Positions 1 to 6,876 of a DNA stretch of 12,670 nucleotides are shown here, piece by piece. The translations under genes were made by a program, and so were the position numbers. This DNA is from Spirochaetales bacterium (GTDB lineage: Bacteria; Spirochaetota; Spirochaetia; SZUA-6). Every line of letters starts with the position of its first letter. The first letter of the stretch is position 1. The DNA lies in contig QILZ01000153.1 in assembly GCA_003233545.1 (NCBI GenBank), positions 1 to 12,670 on the forward strand, in the 5' to 3' direction. Under the pieces are notes generated by a model that had not been told where the DNA came from, did no database searches, and saw only the letters and a list, made by a program, of their open reading frames with translations.

Positions 1-8
1 CGGTAATA

Positions 9-37
9 ATTATATCACATAATAATTGAAAAATCAA
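9..37 (-). promoter_or_regulatory. Sigma70-like promoter for a gene left of the window
   Basis: On the minus strand a -35 TTGATT (37-32) is followed after exactly 17 nt by a consensus -10 TATAAT (14-9) with a TG extension (TGATATAAT). This is one of the best-matching promoters in the window. It lies downstream of the six-gene operon and points out of the window, so the next gene to the left probably has its own transcription start. Confidence 0.6.
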
Positions 38-50
38 GGAAATCGTTTCC
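28..50 (-). terminator. Weak terminator-like hairpin after the operon
   Basis: Read on the minus strand, GGAAA-CGA-TTTCC (50-38) is a perfect 5-bp stem followed by the T-rich TTGATTTTTC (37-28). The stem is short and AT-rich, and the T tract overlaps the -35 of the next promoter. Termination here is plausible but unproven. Confidence 0.3.
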
Positions 51-83
51 GGTTTCAACATCACTAATGGAAAATTAATATAT

Positions 84-100
84 GTTACCGGCGTGGTAAC
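84..100 (-). terminator. Inverted repeat 15 nt after the last operon gene
   Basis: GTTACC (84-89) and GGTAAC (95-100) form a perfect 6-bp stem around a 5-nt loop, just past the stop codon of the HyfB-like gene. On the minus strand it is followed by ATATATTAATTTT, which is AT-rich but has no clean U run. It may act as a weak terminator or protect the mRNA 3' end. Confidence 0.35.
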
Positions 101-115
101 AGGTATCAGCTTCGG

Positions 116-1984
116 CTAAACAAGAAGGAAGACCAGAACAAACATAACTATTATATAGGAAACATAAGCATATACTTTACCGTTCATAAGGATTTTCGAA
201 AGCAGATATCCTGAACCGAGGACAAATTTATTTAACCATGAGTAAAAGTATCTCACCATATCAACGATTACTATTTTCTTTTCTCTTCCCTTAATCTCTC
301 TTGTCATGTATAACTTATTAAGAATTATTTTTAATATTCCGGAATAAGCGGATGAAGTAAAATATTCATCCTCTGTAAGGGGAATTCCTCCGTTCCATGA
401 ATTTACACGTCTTGTACCTCTGTGCCTGCTGAAGTAAACGAGAAGCGGAAAAAGCAAAAGAACAAGAATAATTATTATAAAGAATGCCGGTGATATAACG
501 CCGAAAGGGGGATTGCCGGAGATAAGAAGCATCGGCTTAAAAACGGCAAGAAGTCCTGATGTAAAGTTTGTATATCCGAAATATCTTAGAATAAATGTCA
601 CGAAGATACCGGAACCTATTACTATTATGAGCAGGGACAGCTCGGTTATTTTCATTGTAAAAGAATGAATTTTTTTTGATTTTTTCCCATGGTCGAATCC
701 AAGTGCCGTATACCCTGCAAGTTTAATCATTGAAAATGCCGCAAGCCCTATTGCAAGTGCAGAAAAAATACCTGCAAAGGTCGCTGTAAGCCTGCTTAGA
801 ATGTTTGCAAATTTAAAAGACTGAAAAATGAGTTCCAAAAACATCCATTCACCGACAAATCCTATAAAAGGGGGAAAGGCACTGAAAGAAAGGCCGGATA
901 TAAGAATTCCTGCTGCAGGTGTAATTCCGACACTGCTCCATATTCCGCGGACATCGTTTATATTCTCCGAACCAAGGGCTTCTTTTGCATGGCCTACCGA
1001 TATAAAAAGAAGTGATTTGGAGATCGTATGTGCAATTATAAGTACTAAGGCTGTTGCAAAGGCAAACCGGAAGAGTATATGTTTCCCCTCTGCTGCTGCG
1101 ATTACACCGAATCCTATTGCAGTCAGTATCATCCCGTTATTTTCGACAGTAGAATATGCCGGAAGTGTTTTAAGCCTTTCGGAAGAAGCCGCATGAAGTG
1201 CTCCCCAGAATGCGGAAAGAGAACCTAAAATCATAGCAGCCACACCCCACCATTGCAGATACCCGACATGCGGATTTCCTGTTAGAACTCTTTCGATCCC
1301 GTAGATTCCCATAAGGGTTAAAGGGGCACTCAGTAATGCGGAAGCGTTCGCAGGAGCTTTGGAATGTGCATCTATCAGCCATGTATGAAAAGGAACAATG
1401 CCCATTTTTACTATAAATCCGAATGTTAACAGCCCCAGAGCAACCGGTGAAAATCTATTAAGGTCGGCAAAGCCGGTATCATTATTGATAAAAAAGCTTA
1501 AAATAAATCCTAAAATCAAAGCAATGAGGGAAACTTCACCGAATGCAAGAAATTTAAAGGCCTCTTTAAAAGAATCTTTATGTTCTAAAACAAGAAGATA
1601 AGCGGAAACGGTCATTATTTCCCAGCCCGCTATGAATGTTATGCTGTCTGCTGCTGCCAATATGATAAACATGCCGAAAACGGATATGTTAAACCAGAGA
1701 GTCATCGATTTCGCATACAATTTTCCGTAGTCTATGGAGTATAATGCTGTAAATATCCATGCAACAGAGGCTATTACAAGAAACATTGCGGATGTTTTAT
1801 CAACCGAGAAACCGATTGTAATGCCGGGAGCAATAGTGAATATCGTAAATATTCCCTTAAAGGTTATGCCTGTAATAAATGAAAATATCGATCCTATTAT
1901 TGTTGCCGAATATCCCAGTATTCTACTAAAAGACAGTACTATTCCCAGGATCAGGAATATAACAGCGAGGTATAAATAAATCAT
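116..1984 (-). CDS. hyfB: HyfB/NuoL-like ion-translocating membrane subunit
   Basis: 622-residue polytopic membrane protein of the NuoL/MrpA-type antiporter family, closest in character to hydrogenase-4 component B. It would form a distal ion-pumping subunit of the complex. Family landmarks are present: the TM5 glutamate (GWE, E122), the TM7 lysine (VKMG, K193) followed by the PFHTWL-AHSKAP segment (about 198-211), and the AHTISK helix with H319 and K323. Beyond about residue 515 is a hydrophilic stretch and then a final hydrophobic C-terminal helix, the place where NuoL/HyfB proteins carry extra segments. The start ATG overlaps the stop of the small-subunit gene (ATGA, 1984-1981), so the two are probably translationally coupled. 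It is the last gene of the operon. Orthology to E. coli hyfB specifically is inferred, not shown; the family assignment is secure. Confidence 0.93.
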   Translation of the reverse strand: MIYLYLAVIFLILGIVLSFSRILGYSATIIGSIFSFITGITFKGIFTIFTIAPGITIGFSVDKTSAMFLVIASVAWIFTALYSIDYGKLYAKSMTLWFNISVFGMFIILAAADSITFIAGWEIMTVSAYLLVLEHKDSFKEAFKFLAFGEVSLIALILGFILSFFINNDTGFADLNRFSPVALGLLTFGFIVKMGIVPFHTWLIDAHSKAPANASALLSAPLTLMGIYGIERVLTGNPHVGYLQWWGVAAMILGSLSAFWGALHAASSERLKTLPAYSTVENNGMILTAIGFGVIAAAEGKHILFRFAFATALVLIIAHTISKSLLFISVGHAKEALGSENINDVRGIWSSVGITPAAGILISGLSFSAFPPFIGFVGEWMFLELIFQSFKFANILSRLTATFAGIFSALAIGLAAFSMIKLAGYTALGFDHGKKSKKIHSFTMKITELSLLIIVIGSGIFVTFILRYFGYTNFTSGLLAVFKPMLLISGNPPFGVISPAFFIIIILVLLLFPLLVYFSRHRGTRRVNSWNGGIPLTEDEYFTSSAYSGILKIILNKLYMTREIKGREKKIVIVDMVRYFYSWLNKFVLGSGYLLSKILMNGKVYAYVSYIIVMFVLVFLLV

Positions 1985-2442
1985 GATCCGGTCCTTTTAA
2001 CAAGTTTTAAGATTACGGCAAGTATTTCGGCGGGCTCCGGGCAGCCGTCCAGAACCGAAACTATGTTTTTAACTTTAAGATCGTAAAGGCTCATACCGGC
2101 CGAGCATCCTTTAATCCAGAATATTCCGTATGGTTTCGGAAGTTGATTCACTGTTTCCAATAAAGGTTCTATCATTTTACGAGTGGGACACCCTAAGACG
2201 ATCAGTAAATCGGCGTGTCTTGGCGTAGCTGCAAAGAAGATACCGAATTTATGAGTATTATACTGTGATGATTTAAGTGCATGTATATCAAAATTAAGAA
2301 CATTAGAGTTACCGACGTCTATGGTATATATGTGGAGCGACCGTGAAAAATTACCCTCTAACTTTTCTACGGTATGATGAGTTAAATATTCCGTCTGTTC
2401 TGTGAGTTTCTTTTTTATTCCGTACAAAGGCCACCATTTCAT
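1981..2442 (-). CDS. HyfI/NuoB-like small subunit with degenerate Fe-S site
   Basis: 153-residue soluble protein aligning with the NuoB/HycG/HyfI small subunit: the PRHADLLIVLG motif (about 74-84), TRKMIEPL (87-94) and the C-terminal GCPEP (133-137) sit where expected. In the family, four Cys bind a [4Fe-4S] cluster (N2 in complex I): a CxxC or tandem pair, then two later Cys. Here the first pair, expected in a GSCNGC-type segment, reads GNSNVLNF (44-51), with Ser46 and Leu49 in the Cys positions. The later two remain (Cys113 in KGCSAG, Cys134 in DGCPEP). One further Cys (Cys85 in LGCPTRK) lies where relatives usually have another residue. A standard cluster is therefore unlikely. The start has an SD (GAGGTAG, about 2454-2448) inside the end of the large-subunit gene, 4 nt away. 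A structural role at the interface between the large subunit and the membrane arm is inferred. Confidence 0.88.
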   Translation of the reverse strand: MKWWPLYGIKKKLTEQTEYLTHHTVEKLEGNFSRSLHIYTIDVGNSNVLNFDIHALKSSQYNTHKFGIFFAATPRHADLLIVLGCPTRKMIEPLLETVNQLPKPYGIFWIKGCSAGMSLYDLKVKNIVSVLDGCPEPAEILAVILKLVKRTGS

Positions 2443-2446
2443 AAGA

Positions 2447-3727
2447 CTACCTCGCTAAATCGGCAAAGTGAACACCGAAGGATTCCAGAGAAAATGGAAA
2501 ATCAGTGAAAATATGACCGGTAATTGTTTCGGAAAATGCCTTAAATCCGAAAAGTGACGGAGTGGAAGCAAAAACATACGATATTTTTCCGTCGTTTATT
2601 TCGGTATAGTACACAATGATACCGCTGGGAGATTCGGAAGCTCCTGTACCGCTGCCGCTTTTACCGGTTTTCCCATCCGTGTTCGGAATATTTCCGGATT
2701 CTGTGTTTTTCCGGGCATGAGAAGTTTTTATATATTTAAGCTGATTCTTAACTATATCGAGGGAGTTTAAAAGTTCTCCGGCTCTCACTTCCATTCTCGA
2801 AAGAGAATCTCCCTCCTCTTTGTGCTGAACCTGTAATTCTGTAATGAGACTATTGTTAATTCTTAAATCTTCGACTGCGCCCGAAGCCCGTAAAGCAGGG
2901 CCTGTTACGCCGATTCCAAATGCTGTTTCCGGTTTTAAAACCGAAGTCAGGTGCAGCCTGTCTAAGAAGTTGCCGCTTTCCATACTATAAGTGTAGATCG
3001 TTGAAAAACTGTCCGAAAGCTTTTCCGTCCAGTCCAATACTTTATTAATTGTATTTAACCCGGGAATAGATTTAACACCGCCTATCAGGTTGTAGTTCAT
3101 AATATAGCGCATATTAAAGAGTATCTTGTTCATTCTTAATGCTTCTTCGAACATGGCGCTTAAATGGGACGAAAGAACCTTCTGAGCTGCGGCAGCTGCA
3201 AGTTTTTCTATAACATACAGATGATTGTATATTCTTTCCATTTCCAGGGCTGTTATTCTTAAACGGTTTACCGTCTCGTCTGTTTTGATTCCAAGTGCAT
3301 TTTCTACGGATGATGAAAATGCCAGAGAGTGTGATACGGCAAAGTTTCCGCATATCTTTTCTGCAGTACCGATTGCTTCTTCCGGGGTTTTGCCGGTCAT
3401 TCTCTTTTCCATACCGCGGTGTTTGTAGGAAGCATCTATCTCCACGGAGAGAATACGTTCTCCGTAAGTATATAGATGTAACATACCGCATTCGTTAATG
3501 CCGCCTGTAACAGGTCCGTACCTGAAATCAAAAACCCCGTCTCCGCTCGATTTGCCTGTACCGATAATCCCGTTTCTCTTTTTAATTAACCTGTAATTTC
3601 CGTATTTCTTTTTATCACCGGCCCCGCTGCATTCTTTAATATCAAAACGGTTATTATCCTGGATAAGAAGGAATTCCCTGTCGTCGTTTCTTTCGTTTCT
3701 GTTAAAGACACCTAAAAGCCGTTTCAT
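2447..3727 (-). CDS. HyfG/NuoD-like large subunit lacking NiFe-ligand cysteines
   Basis: 426-residue homologue of the group 4 hydrogenase / NuoD 49-kDa large subunit. Recognisable parts are YGPVTGGINECG (70-81), GERILSVEI (89-97), YKHRGMEK (101-108), KTPEEAI (113-119), ICGNFAVSHSLAF (125-137) and MERIYNHL (163-170). Working hydrogenases bind Ni-Fe through an N-terminal RxCGxC and a C-terminal DPCxxC. Here the first motif keeps only Cys126 (the second Cys is Phe129), and the C-terminal motif reads SFGVHFADLAR (416-426), with His420 and Asp423 replacing both Cys. The protein ends at the Arg that follows the motif, so there is no C-terminal tail for a maturation protease. The 30-kDa NuoC-like N-terminal domain of HycE/HyfG is missing or reduced to about 60 residues. 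A Ser/Gly/Thr/Lys-rich linker (about 338-369) interrupts the C-terminal part. The SD AGAGGT (3741-3736) overlaps the end of hyfF. It is best read as an Ehr-type non-hydrogenase subunit. Confidence 0.9.
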   Translation of the reverse strand: MKRLLGVFNRNERNDDREFLLIQDNNRFDIKECSGAGDKKKYGNYRLIKKRNGIIGTGKSSGDGVFDFRYGPVTGGINECGMLHLYTYGERILSVEIDASYKHRGMEKRMTGKTPEEAIGTAEKICGNFAVSHSLAFSSSVENALGIKTDETVNRLRITALEMERIYNHLYVIEKLAAAAAQKVLSSHLSAMFEEALRMNKILFNMRYIMNYNLIGGVKSIPGLNTINKVLDWTEKLSDSFSTIYTYSMESGNFLDRLHLTSVLKPETAFGIGVTGPALRASGAVEDLRINNSLITELQVQHKEEGDSLSRMEVRAGELLNSLDIVKNQLKYIKTSHARKNTESGNIPNTDGKTGKSGSGTGASESPSGIIVYYTEINDGKISYVFASTPSLFGFKAFSETITGHIFTDFPFSLESFGVHFADLAR

Positions 3728-3733
3728 ACTCTG

Positions 3734-5107
3734 TTACCTCTGCAGAATGGAAATGATTTGAGGAATAAAAAAAACAACGCCGAATGACAGAATTATATTT
3801 ATAACAGGCATTATAATTGCCGTTCTGCCTTGCTCCATTTTCTTAAGGGCAGGGTTACCGGACTCTGAAAACAGCATTCTTCCGACATGATAGTTCAGCG
3901 AAATAAAGGCTAAAATCAAAAAAACGGCTACCACACCGGCAATTATAATTCCGTAATTTTTTATAAGAGCATATATTACCATAAGCTCACCGAAAAAAGA
4001 TCCGAAAGGCGGTAAACCCGTTACGGACATCGACCCGAACAGAAGCCCGTATCCTGTTACAGGCATCTGTTTTACGACGTCGTTTATACCACTTGTCAGT
4101 GTGGTTTTATACCTTGAAAGAAGATTCCCGCTTAAGAAAAAGACACCTGATTTTGCAAAAGCATGGGAAATCATAAGTACGACTGCACCGGCGAATCCAT
4201 ATCCTCCGAGGGAGAGCCCTATCAGAACCATGCCCATATTTTCCATCGACGAATATGCAAACATTCTTTTGTATCTCTTCTGTACACCGATAAGAATCGA
4301 AGCTGTAACGACTGTCAGTATGCCTAAAATCAGTGTGAAATTTTTTATAATCAGGAAAGGTGCTATTTGCATAAGTCTTTCCACCGCATAAAGGGCAACC
4401 GGAAGCAGGACAGCCGAAAATACTGCGCTGATCGGAGCGGGGGCTTTCCCGTGTACGTCAGGAAGCCATGTATGCATCGGGAAAATGCCTGCTTTTGTGC
4501 CGTAGCCGATAATTCCCATGAGTACTCCGAGGGTTAACAGCCGCAGATTGTCCGGATTATGGGAAAGGAAAAGTGATGACAGAAGCAGATTCTTCGATGC
4601 CCCGTATATAAGAACAACGGACAGGAGTGAGATAACCAGTCCTATGGAAACGACAATAATATATCTCCAGCTTGCCTCCAGGGCGGTCTCATCGTTTTCA
4701 ACTGCAACTAACAGTGCACTTGTAACGGTTGTAGCTTCTATTCCCACCCATATCCATCCGAGATTGTTGACAGAAACACTTAAAAGCATGGTAAATGCAA
4801 ACAGGTTCAGAAGAAGGAAGTATATCTTTTTACGGAAAAGAGGATTTTCTATATATTTTAAATATGTAATAGAAAAAACCACAGCCGTCAAATACACTGC
4901 AGAGATCATTACAAGCATCAGCTTAGAAAGTCCGTCGATAAATAAAAAGGTACCGTTAAATCCAGGCATAAACAGAATCCATATCGATGCAAGTAAGGAG
5001 AGTGAAGATGCCGCAACAGATACTGTTTCCTCGAAATATAATACGGGAACAACAGATAAAAGGGCGCCTGCTGCACTTATTATGATAGGGAGTACATAGA
5101 CAGTCAT
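3734..5107 (-). CDS. hyfF: HyfF/NuoN-like ion-translocating membrane subunit
   Basis: 457-residue polytopic protein of the proton-translocating NuoL/M/N family, resembling hydrogenase-4 component F. Key features are WVGIEATT (120-127) with the TM5 glutamate E124, GYGTKAGIFPMHTWLPDVHG (201-220) with the TM7 lysine K205, KRMFAYSSMENMGM (280-293), and SHAFAKSGVFF (314-324) with H315 and K319. These are the residues of the conserved ion channel, so this subunit looks functional for transport. The stop-to-start gap from the HyfE-like gene is 4 nt, with an AAGGGG Shine-Dalgarno (5120-5115) lying over the end of that gene. With the HyfB-like protein it gives the complex two antiporter-like modules. 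The HyfF assignment over NuoN or HyfD rests on the motif wording and gene order. Confidence 0.94.
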   Translation of the reverse strand: MTVYVLPIIISAAGALLSVVPVLYFEETVSVAASSLSLLASIWILFMPGFNGTFLFIDGLSKLMLVMISAVYLTAVVFSITYLKYIENPLFRKKIYFLLLNLFAFTMLLSVSVNNLGWIWVGIEATTVTSALLVAVENDETALEASWRYIIVVSIGLVISLLSVVLIYGASKNLLLSSLFLSHNPDNLRLLTLGVLMGIIGYGTKAGIFPMHTWLPDVHGKAPAPISAVFSAVLLPVALYAVERLMQIAPFLIIKNFTLILGILTVVTASILIGVQKRYKRMFAYSSMENMGMVLIGLSLGGYGFAGAVVLMISHAFAKSGVFFLSGNLLSRYKTTLTSGINDVVKQMPVTGYGLLFGSMSVTGLPPFGSFFGELMVIYALIKNYGIIIAGVVAVFLILAFISLNYHVGRMLFSESGNPALKKMEQGRTAIIMPVINIILSFGVVFFIPQIISILQR

Positions 5108-5111
5108 TACA

Positions 5112-5762
5112 TTACCCCTTTAATTCTTCTATATTTTCATATGAATCCGGTGTACCGGAAGAAATGGTATTTTCTCTGATCCGCATAAGCAGAGCGAATA
5201 TCATAACTATACCTATAAGATCAAGAATTACCCCCGCTTCTATTACAAAAGGCAGGCCCGGGAAAATATAACCGCTGAAAAGAATAATCGCATTTTCCAT
5301 AACCATATATCCGACCATTTGAATAAAGGTGTTTCTGCGTGAAATCATAAGGAATGATCCCTGAAGCATTAAAGCTATCGGAAGCGACCCTTCGGGAACC
5401 TTGATGAATCCGTACAGGGTCGATCTGTAGAGTATATAGGCAAAGATGACTATAAGCACCGAGATAAGGATCGATGTTGCAGTACCCATTAAAGGTTCCG
5501 ACTCACGGGCACGCCATGTGTCCTTTCTTAAACTGTATAACATAATGTATGGGATAAAGAATCCTCTTACGGCTGCAGTTAAGGCGGAGAGTGCAAGAAG
5601 AATATGTTCTTCATTGACTATCCCGAGGTAAAGAAGAAATCCGGATAGAATGAAAGAGCTTACCGAAAAAGTAATGATGATATTTTTTACATATACTTCC
5701 CATTGCATAAAGAATAAAAGAACAATCAGGAAAAAGCCTGTAAGGCTGAAAATTCCCTGCAT
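5112..5762 (-). CDS. hyfE: HyfE-like membrane subunit
   Basis: 216-residue hydrophobic protein with several predicted membrane helices and a hydrophilic C-terminal tail (about 194-216). Its size, position between the NuoH-like and NuoN-like genes and the motif area FIQMVGYMVMENAIILF (about 146-162) match hydrogenase-4 component E, whose C-terminal half resembles NuoK/MrpC. The ENAI glutamate lies where NuoK-type proteins keep a membrane-embedded carboxylate. It starts 1 nt after the previous stop, with a strong SD GGGGAGG (5777-5771) eight nt upstream. It is expected to link the NuoH-like subunit to the antiporter modules. Confidence 0.88.
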   Translation of the reverse strand: MQGIFSLTGFFLIVLLFFMQWEVYVKNIIITFSVSSFILSGFLLYLGIVNEEHILLALSALTAAVRGFFIPYIMLYSLRKDTWRARESEPLMGTATSILISVLIVIFAYILYRSTLYGFIKVPEGSLPIALMLQGSFLMISRRNTFIQMVGYMVMENAIILFSGYIFPGLPFVIEAGVILDLIGIVMIFALLMRIRENTISSGTPDSYENIEELKG

Positions 5763-5763
5763 A

Positions 5764-6714
5764 TTAAAATCCTCCCCTTGTTATGTAAAATGCAAGTATT
5801 GCAAGAAAGGCAAAAGCAAAAGATATCGAAATATAATCAAATATTTTAAATAATCTCAGTTTGGAAATCGTTTCCTCGATAAGTGCAAGTATTACAACAA
5901 GAACGATCAATTTTATAAAATGGATCAATGAATAGGCAAGAATGCCCGGAATATTAACGGAGAGAGGCACCCAGAAAGGAACGGTATATACATTAAGGAA
6001 AACGCTCATTAACAGGAATTTCTTTATATAACCGCCCCACTTAAAAAACGCAAGTTCTATCCCTGAGTATTCCATCTCCATTGCCTGGTCTATCATGCCG
6101 AGTTCTGAGGTGGAGTGGGATTCTATCGGAAGTTTACCGAGTTCCACAATTAAAATCATGAAAAACGATGCGGATACGAACCAGTGAACAAGGGAAAAAT
6201 ACCAGGACCTCGAATGCTGCAGCACATTGTTAATGACATAGGGATTGTTTGTTTTTGATAATACGCCAAGCATTATAAAAATAAGCACTATTATGGGCTC
6301 GGCGAGAGCTCCGACACTCGAGGCGCGCGATGTTCCGAGATGAGAGTAGTTACTTCTGCTGTCGAGAGAAGATAATTTCTTAATTGTTGCTGCCGCTCCG
6401 AATGTTAATCCGCCTCCTATAAAATCGACAGTCGGTCCGAAGGAGAGCGGGAAAGCGGTAATTATAGGAAGTACAAGCGTTAAGATCATATAGAAAGAGA
6501 ATGAAACGTATGGTGCACTCTTAAAAAGCGGAGATGCTACAGACGGTATAACGCTCTCTTTCCTGAGAAGTTTAAATATATCATGGTAGGGCTGGAATAT
6601 ACGCGGACCCTGTTTTGATTCGATGCGTTCTTCTAACTTTGCGAGTATTCCGAAAATTAACGGTGAGAGTAAGAGTACATAACTTAACTGAAAAATGCTT
6701 AAAGCCACAAGCAT
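5764..6714 (-). CDS. hyfC: HyfC/NuoH-like membrane anchor subunit
   Basis: 316-residue membrane protein, first gene of the operon. It matches the NuoH/HycD/HyfC family: RIESKQGPRIFQPYHDIFKL (30-49) is the family loop 1 signature, EPIIVLIF (139-146) the middle helix, and VELGKLPIESHSTSELGMID (190-209) followed by MEMEYSGIELAFFKW (212-226) the conserved acidic loop that contacts the peripheral arm. In relatives this subunit couples chemistry at the large/small subunits to ion movement in the antiporters. Glu residues of these loops are retained. Its SD is the GGGG at 6724-6721, six nt before ATG and inside the riboswitch terminator hairpin, so its translation as well as its transcription may respond to the riboswitch. 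Confidence 0.93.
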   Translation of the reverse strand: MLVALSIFQLSYVLLLSPLIFGILAKLEERIESKQGPRIFQPYHDIFKLLRKESVIPSVASPLFKSAPYVSFSFYMILTLVLPIITAFPLSFGPTVDFIGGGLTFGAAATIKKLSSLDSRSNYSHLGTSRASSVGALAEPIIVLIFIMLGVLSKTNNPYVINNVLQHSRSWYFSLVHWFVSASFFMILIVELGKLPIESHSTSELGMIDQAMEMEYSGIELAFFKWGGYIKKFLLMSVFLNVYTVPFWVPLSVNIPGILAYSLIHFIKLIVLVVILALIEETISKLRLFKIFDYISISFAFAFLAILAFYITRGGF

Positions 6715-6749
6715 AAAAAACCCCTGCTTCTTTTGTTATGAAGTAGGAG
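6715..6749 (-). terminator. Riboswitch-controlled intrinsic terminator covering the SD
   Basis: On the minus strand CTCCTACTTC (6749-6740) pairs with GAAGCAGGGG (6730-6721): nine pairs including one U-G, with a single A-C mismatch, around the 9-nt loop ATAACAAAA. Six T follow directly (6720-6715). This is a complete intrinsic terminator. Its 5' arm begins with the CTCC that the fluoride aptamer uses for its pseudoknot, so aptamer and terminator are mutually exclusive. Its 3' arm contains the GGGG Shine-Dalgarno of the first operon gene. Confidence 0.85.
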
Positions 6750-6785
6750 TCATTGGCATTAAGCTTTAAGGTGGACTCCACCACC
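6744..6785 (-). ncRNA. Fluoride riboswitch aptamer (crcB motif)
   Basis: The minus-strand leader reads GGTGGTGGAGTCCACC (6785-6770), then TTAAA, a tiny GC/GC helix (6764-6763 with 6757-6756), then CAATGACTCCTAC (6755-6743). This fits the crcB/fluoride consensus GGNGAUGGNGUUCNCC ... UGAUGACUCCUAC. P1 is GGUG/CACC. The pseudoknot is GGAGU (6779-6775) with ACUCC (6750-6746). The linchpin A (6753) and U (6745) are kept. The bases matching A6 and U38 of the Thermotoga aptamer are G and C here, a paired change. Known switches of this class turn expression on when fluoride binds, by preventing a downstream terminator; the terminator here is built in that way. The variant bases and 2-bp P3 leave some doubt about affinity, not about the class. 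Confidence 0.9.
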
Positions 6786-6803
6786 GTAGTCTCTGTTATA
6801 AAG

Positions 6804-6837
6804 ATATATAATTTAAGAATATTGTGTGTAATGTCAA
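6804..6837 (-). promoter_or_regulatory. Probable promoter of the riboswitch-operon
   Basis: A perfect -35 TTGACA lies at 6837-6832 on the minus strand. The -10 region is AT-rich; TAAATT at 6815-6810 gives a 16-nt spacer, and TTATAT/TATATA further down give longer ones. Transcription would start near 6803-6797, 12-18 nt before the riboswitch, which is a sensible spacing. The -35 is convincing; the exact -10 is not. Confidence 0.55.
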
Positions 6838-6876
6838 GTAATATTTATAAAAAGATAATAAGTATCTGCCTGCGTG

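Noticed and set aside
4518..5099. 193-codon open frame on the plus strand inside the HyfF-like gene
   Set aside because: It is antisense to a well-conserved membrane protein, has no SD of note, and its translation shows no recognisable motif.
116..6714. Operon as a normal formate hydrogenlyase or hydrogenase-4
   Set aside because: The NiFe cysteines and the Fe-S CxxC are missing, and no ferredoxin-like, HyfD-like or formate dehydrogenase subunit is present in the window.
116..6714. Operon as respiratory complex I (Nuo)
   Set aside because: Gene order, the HyfE-like subunit, the lack of NuoE/F/G/I/A/J genes and the HyfC-type loop sequences fit hydrogenase-4/Ehr rather than Nuo.
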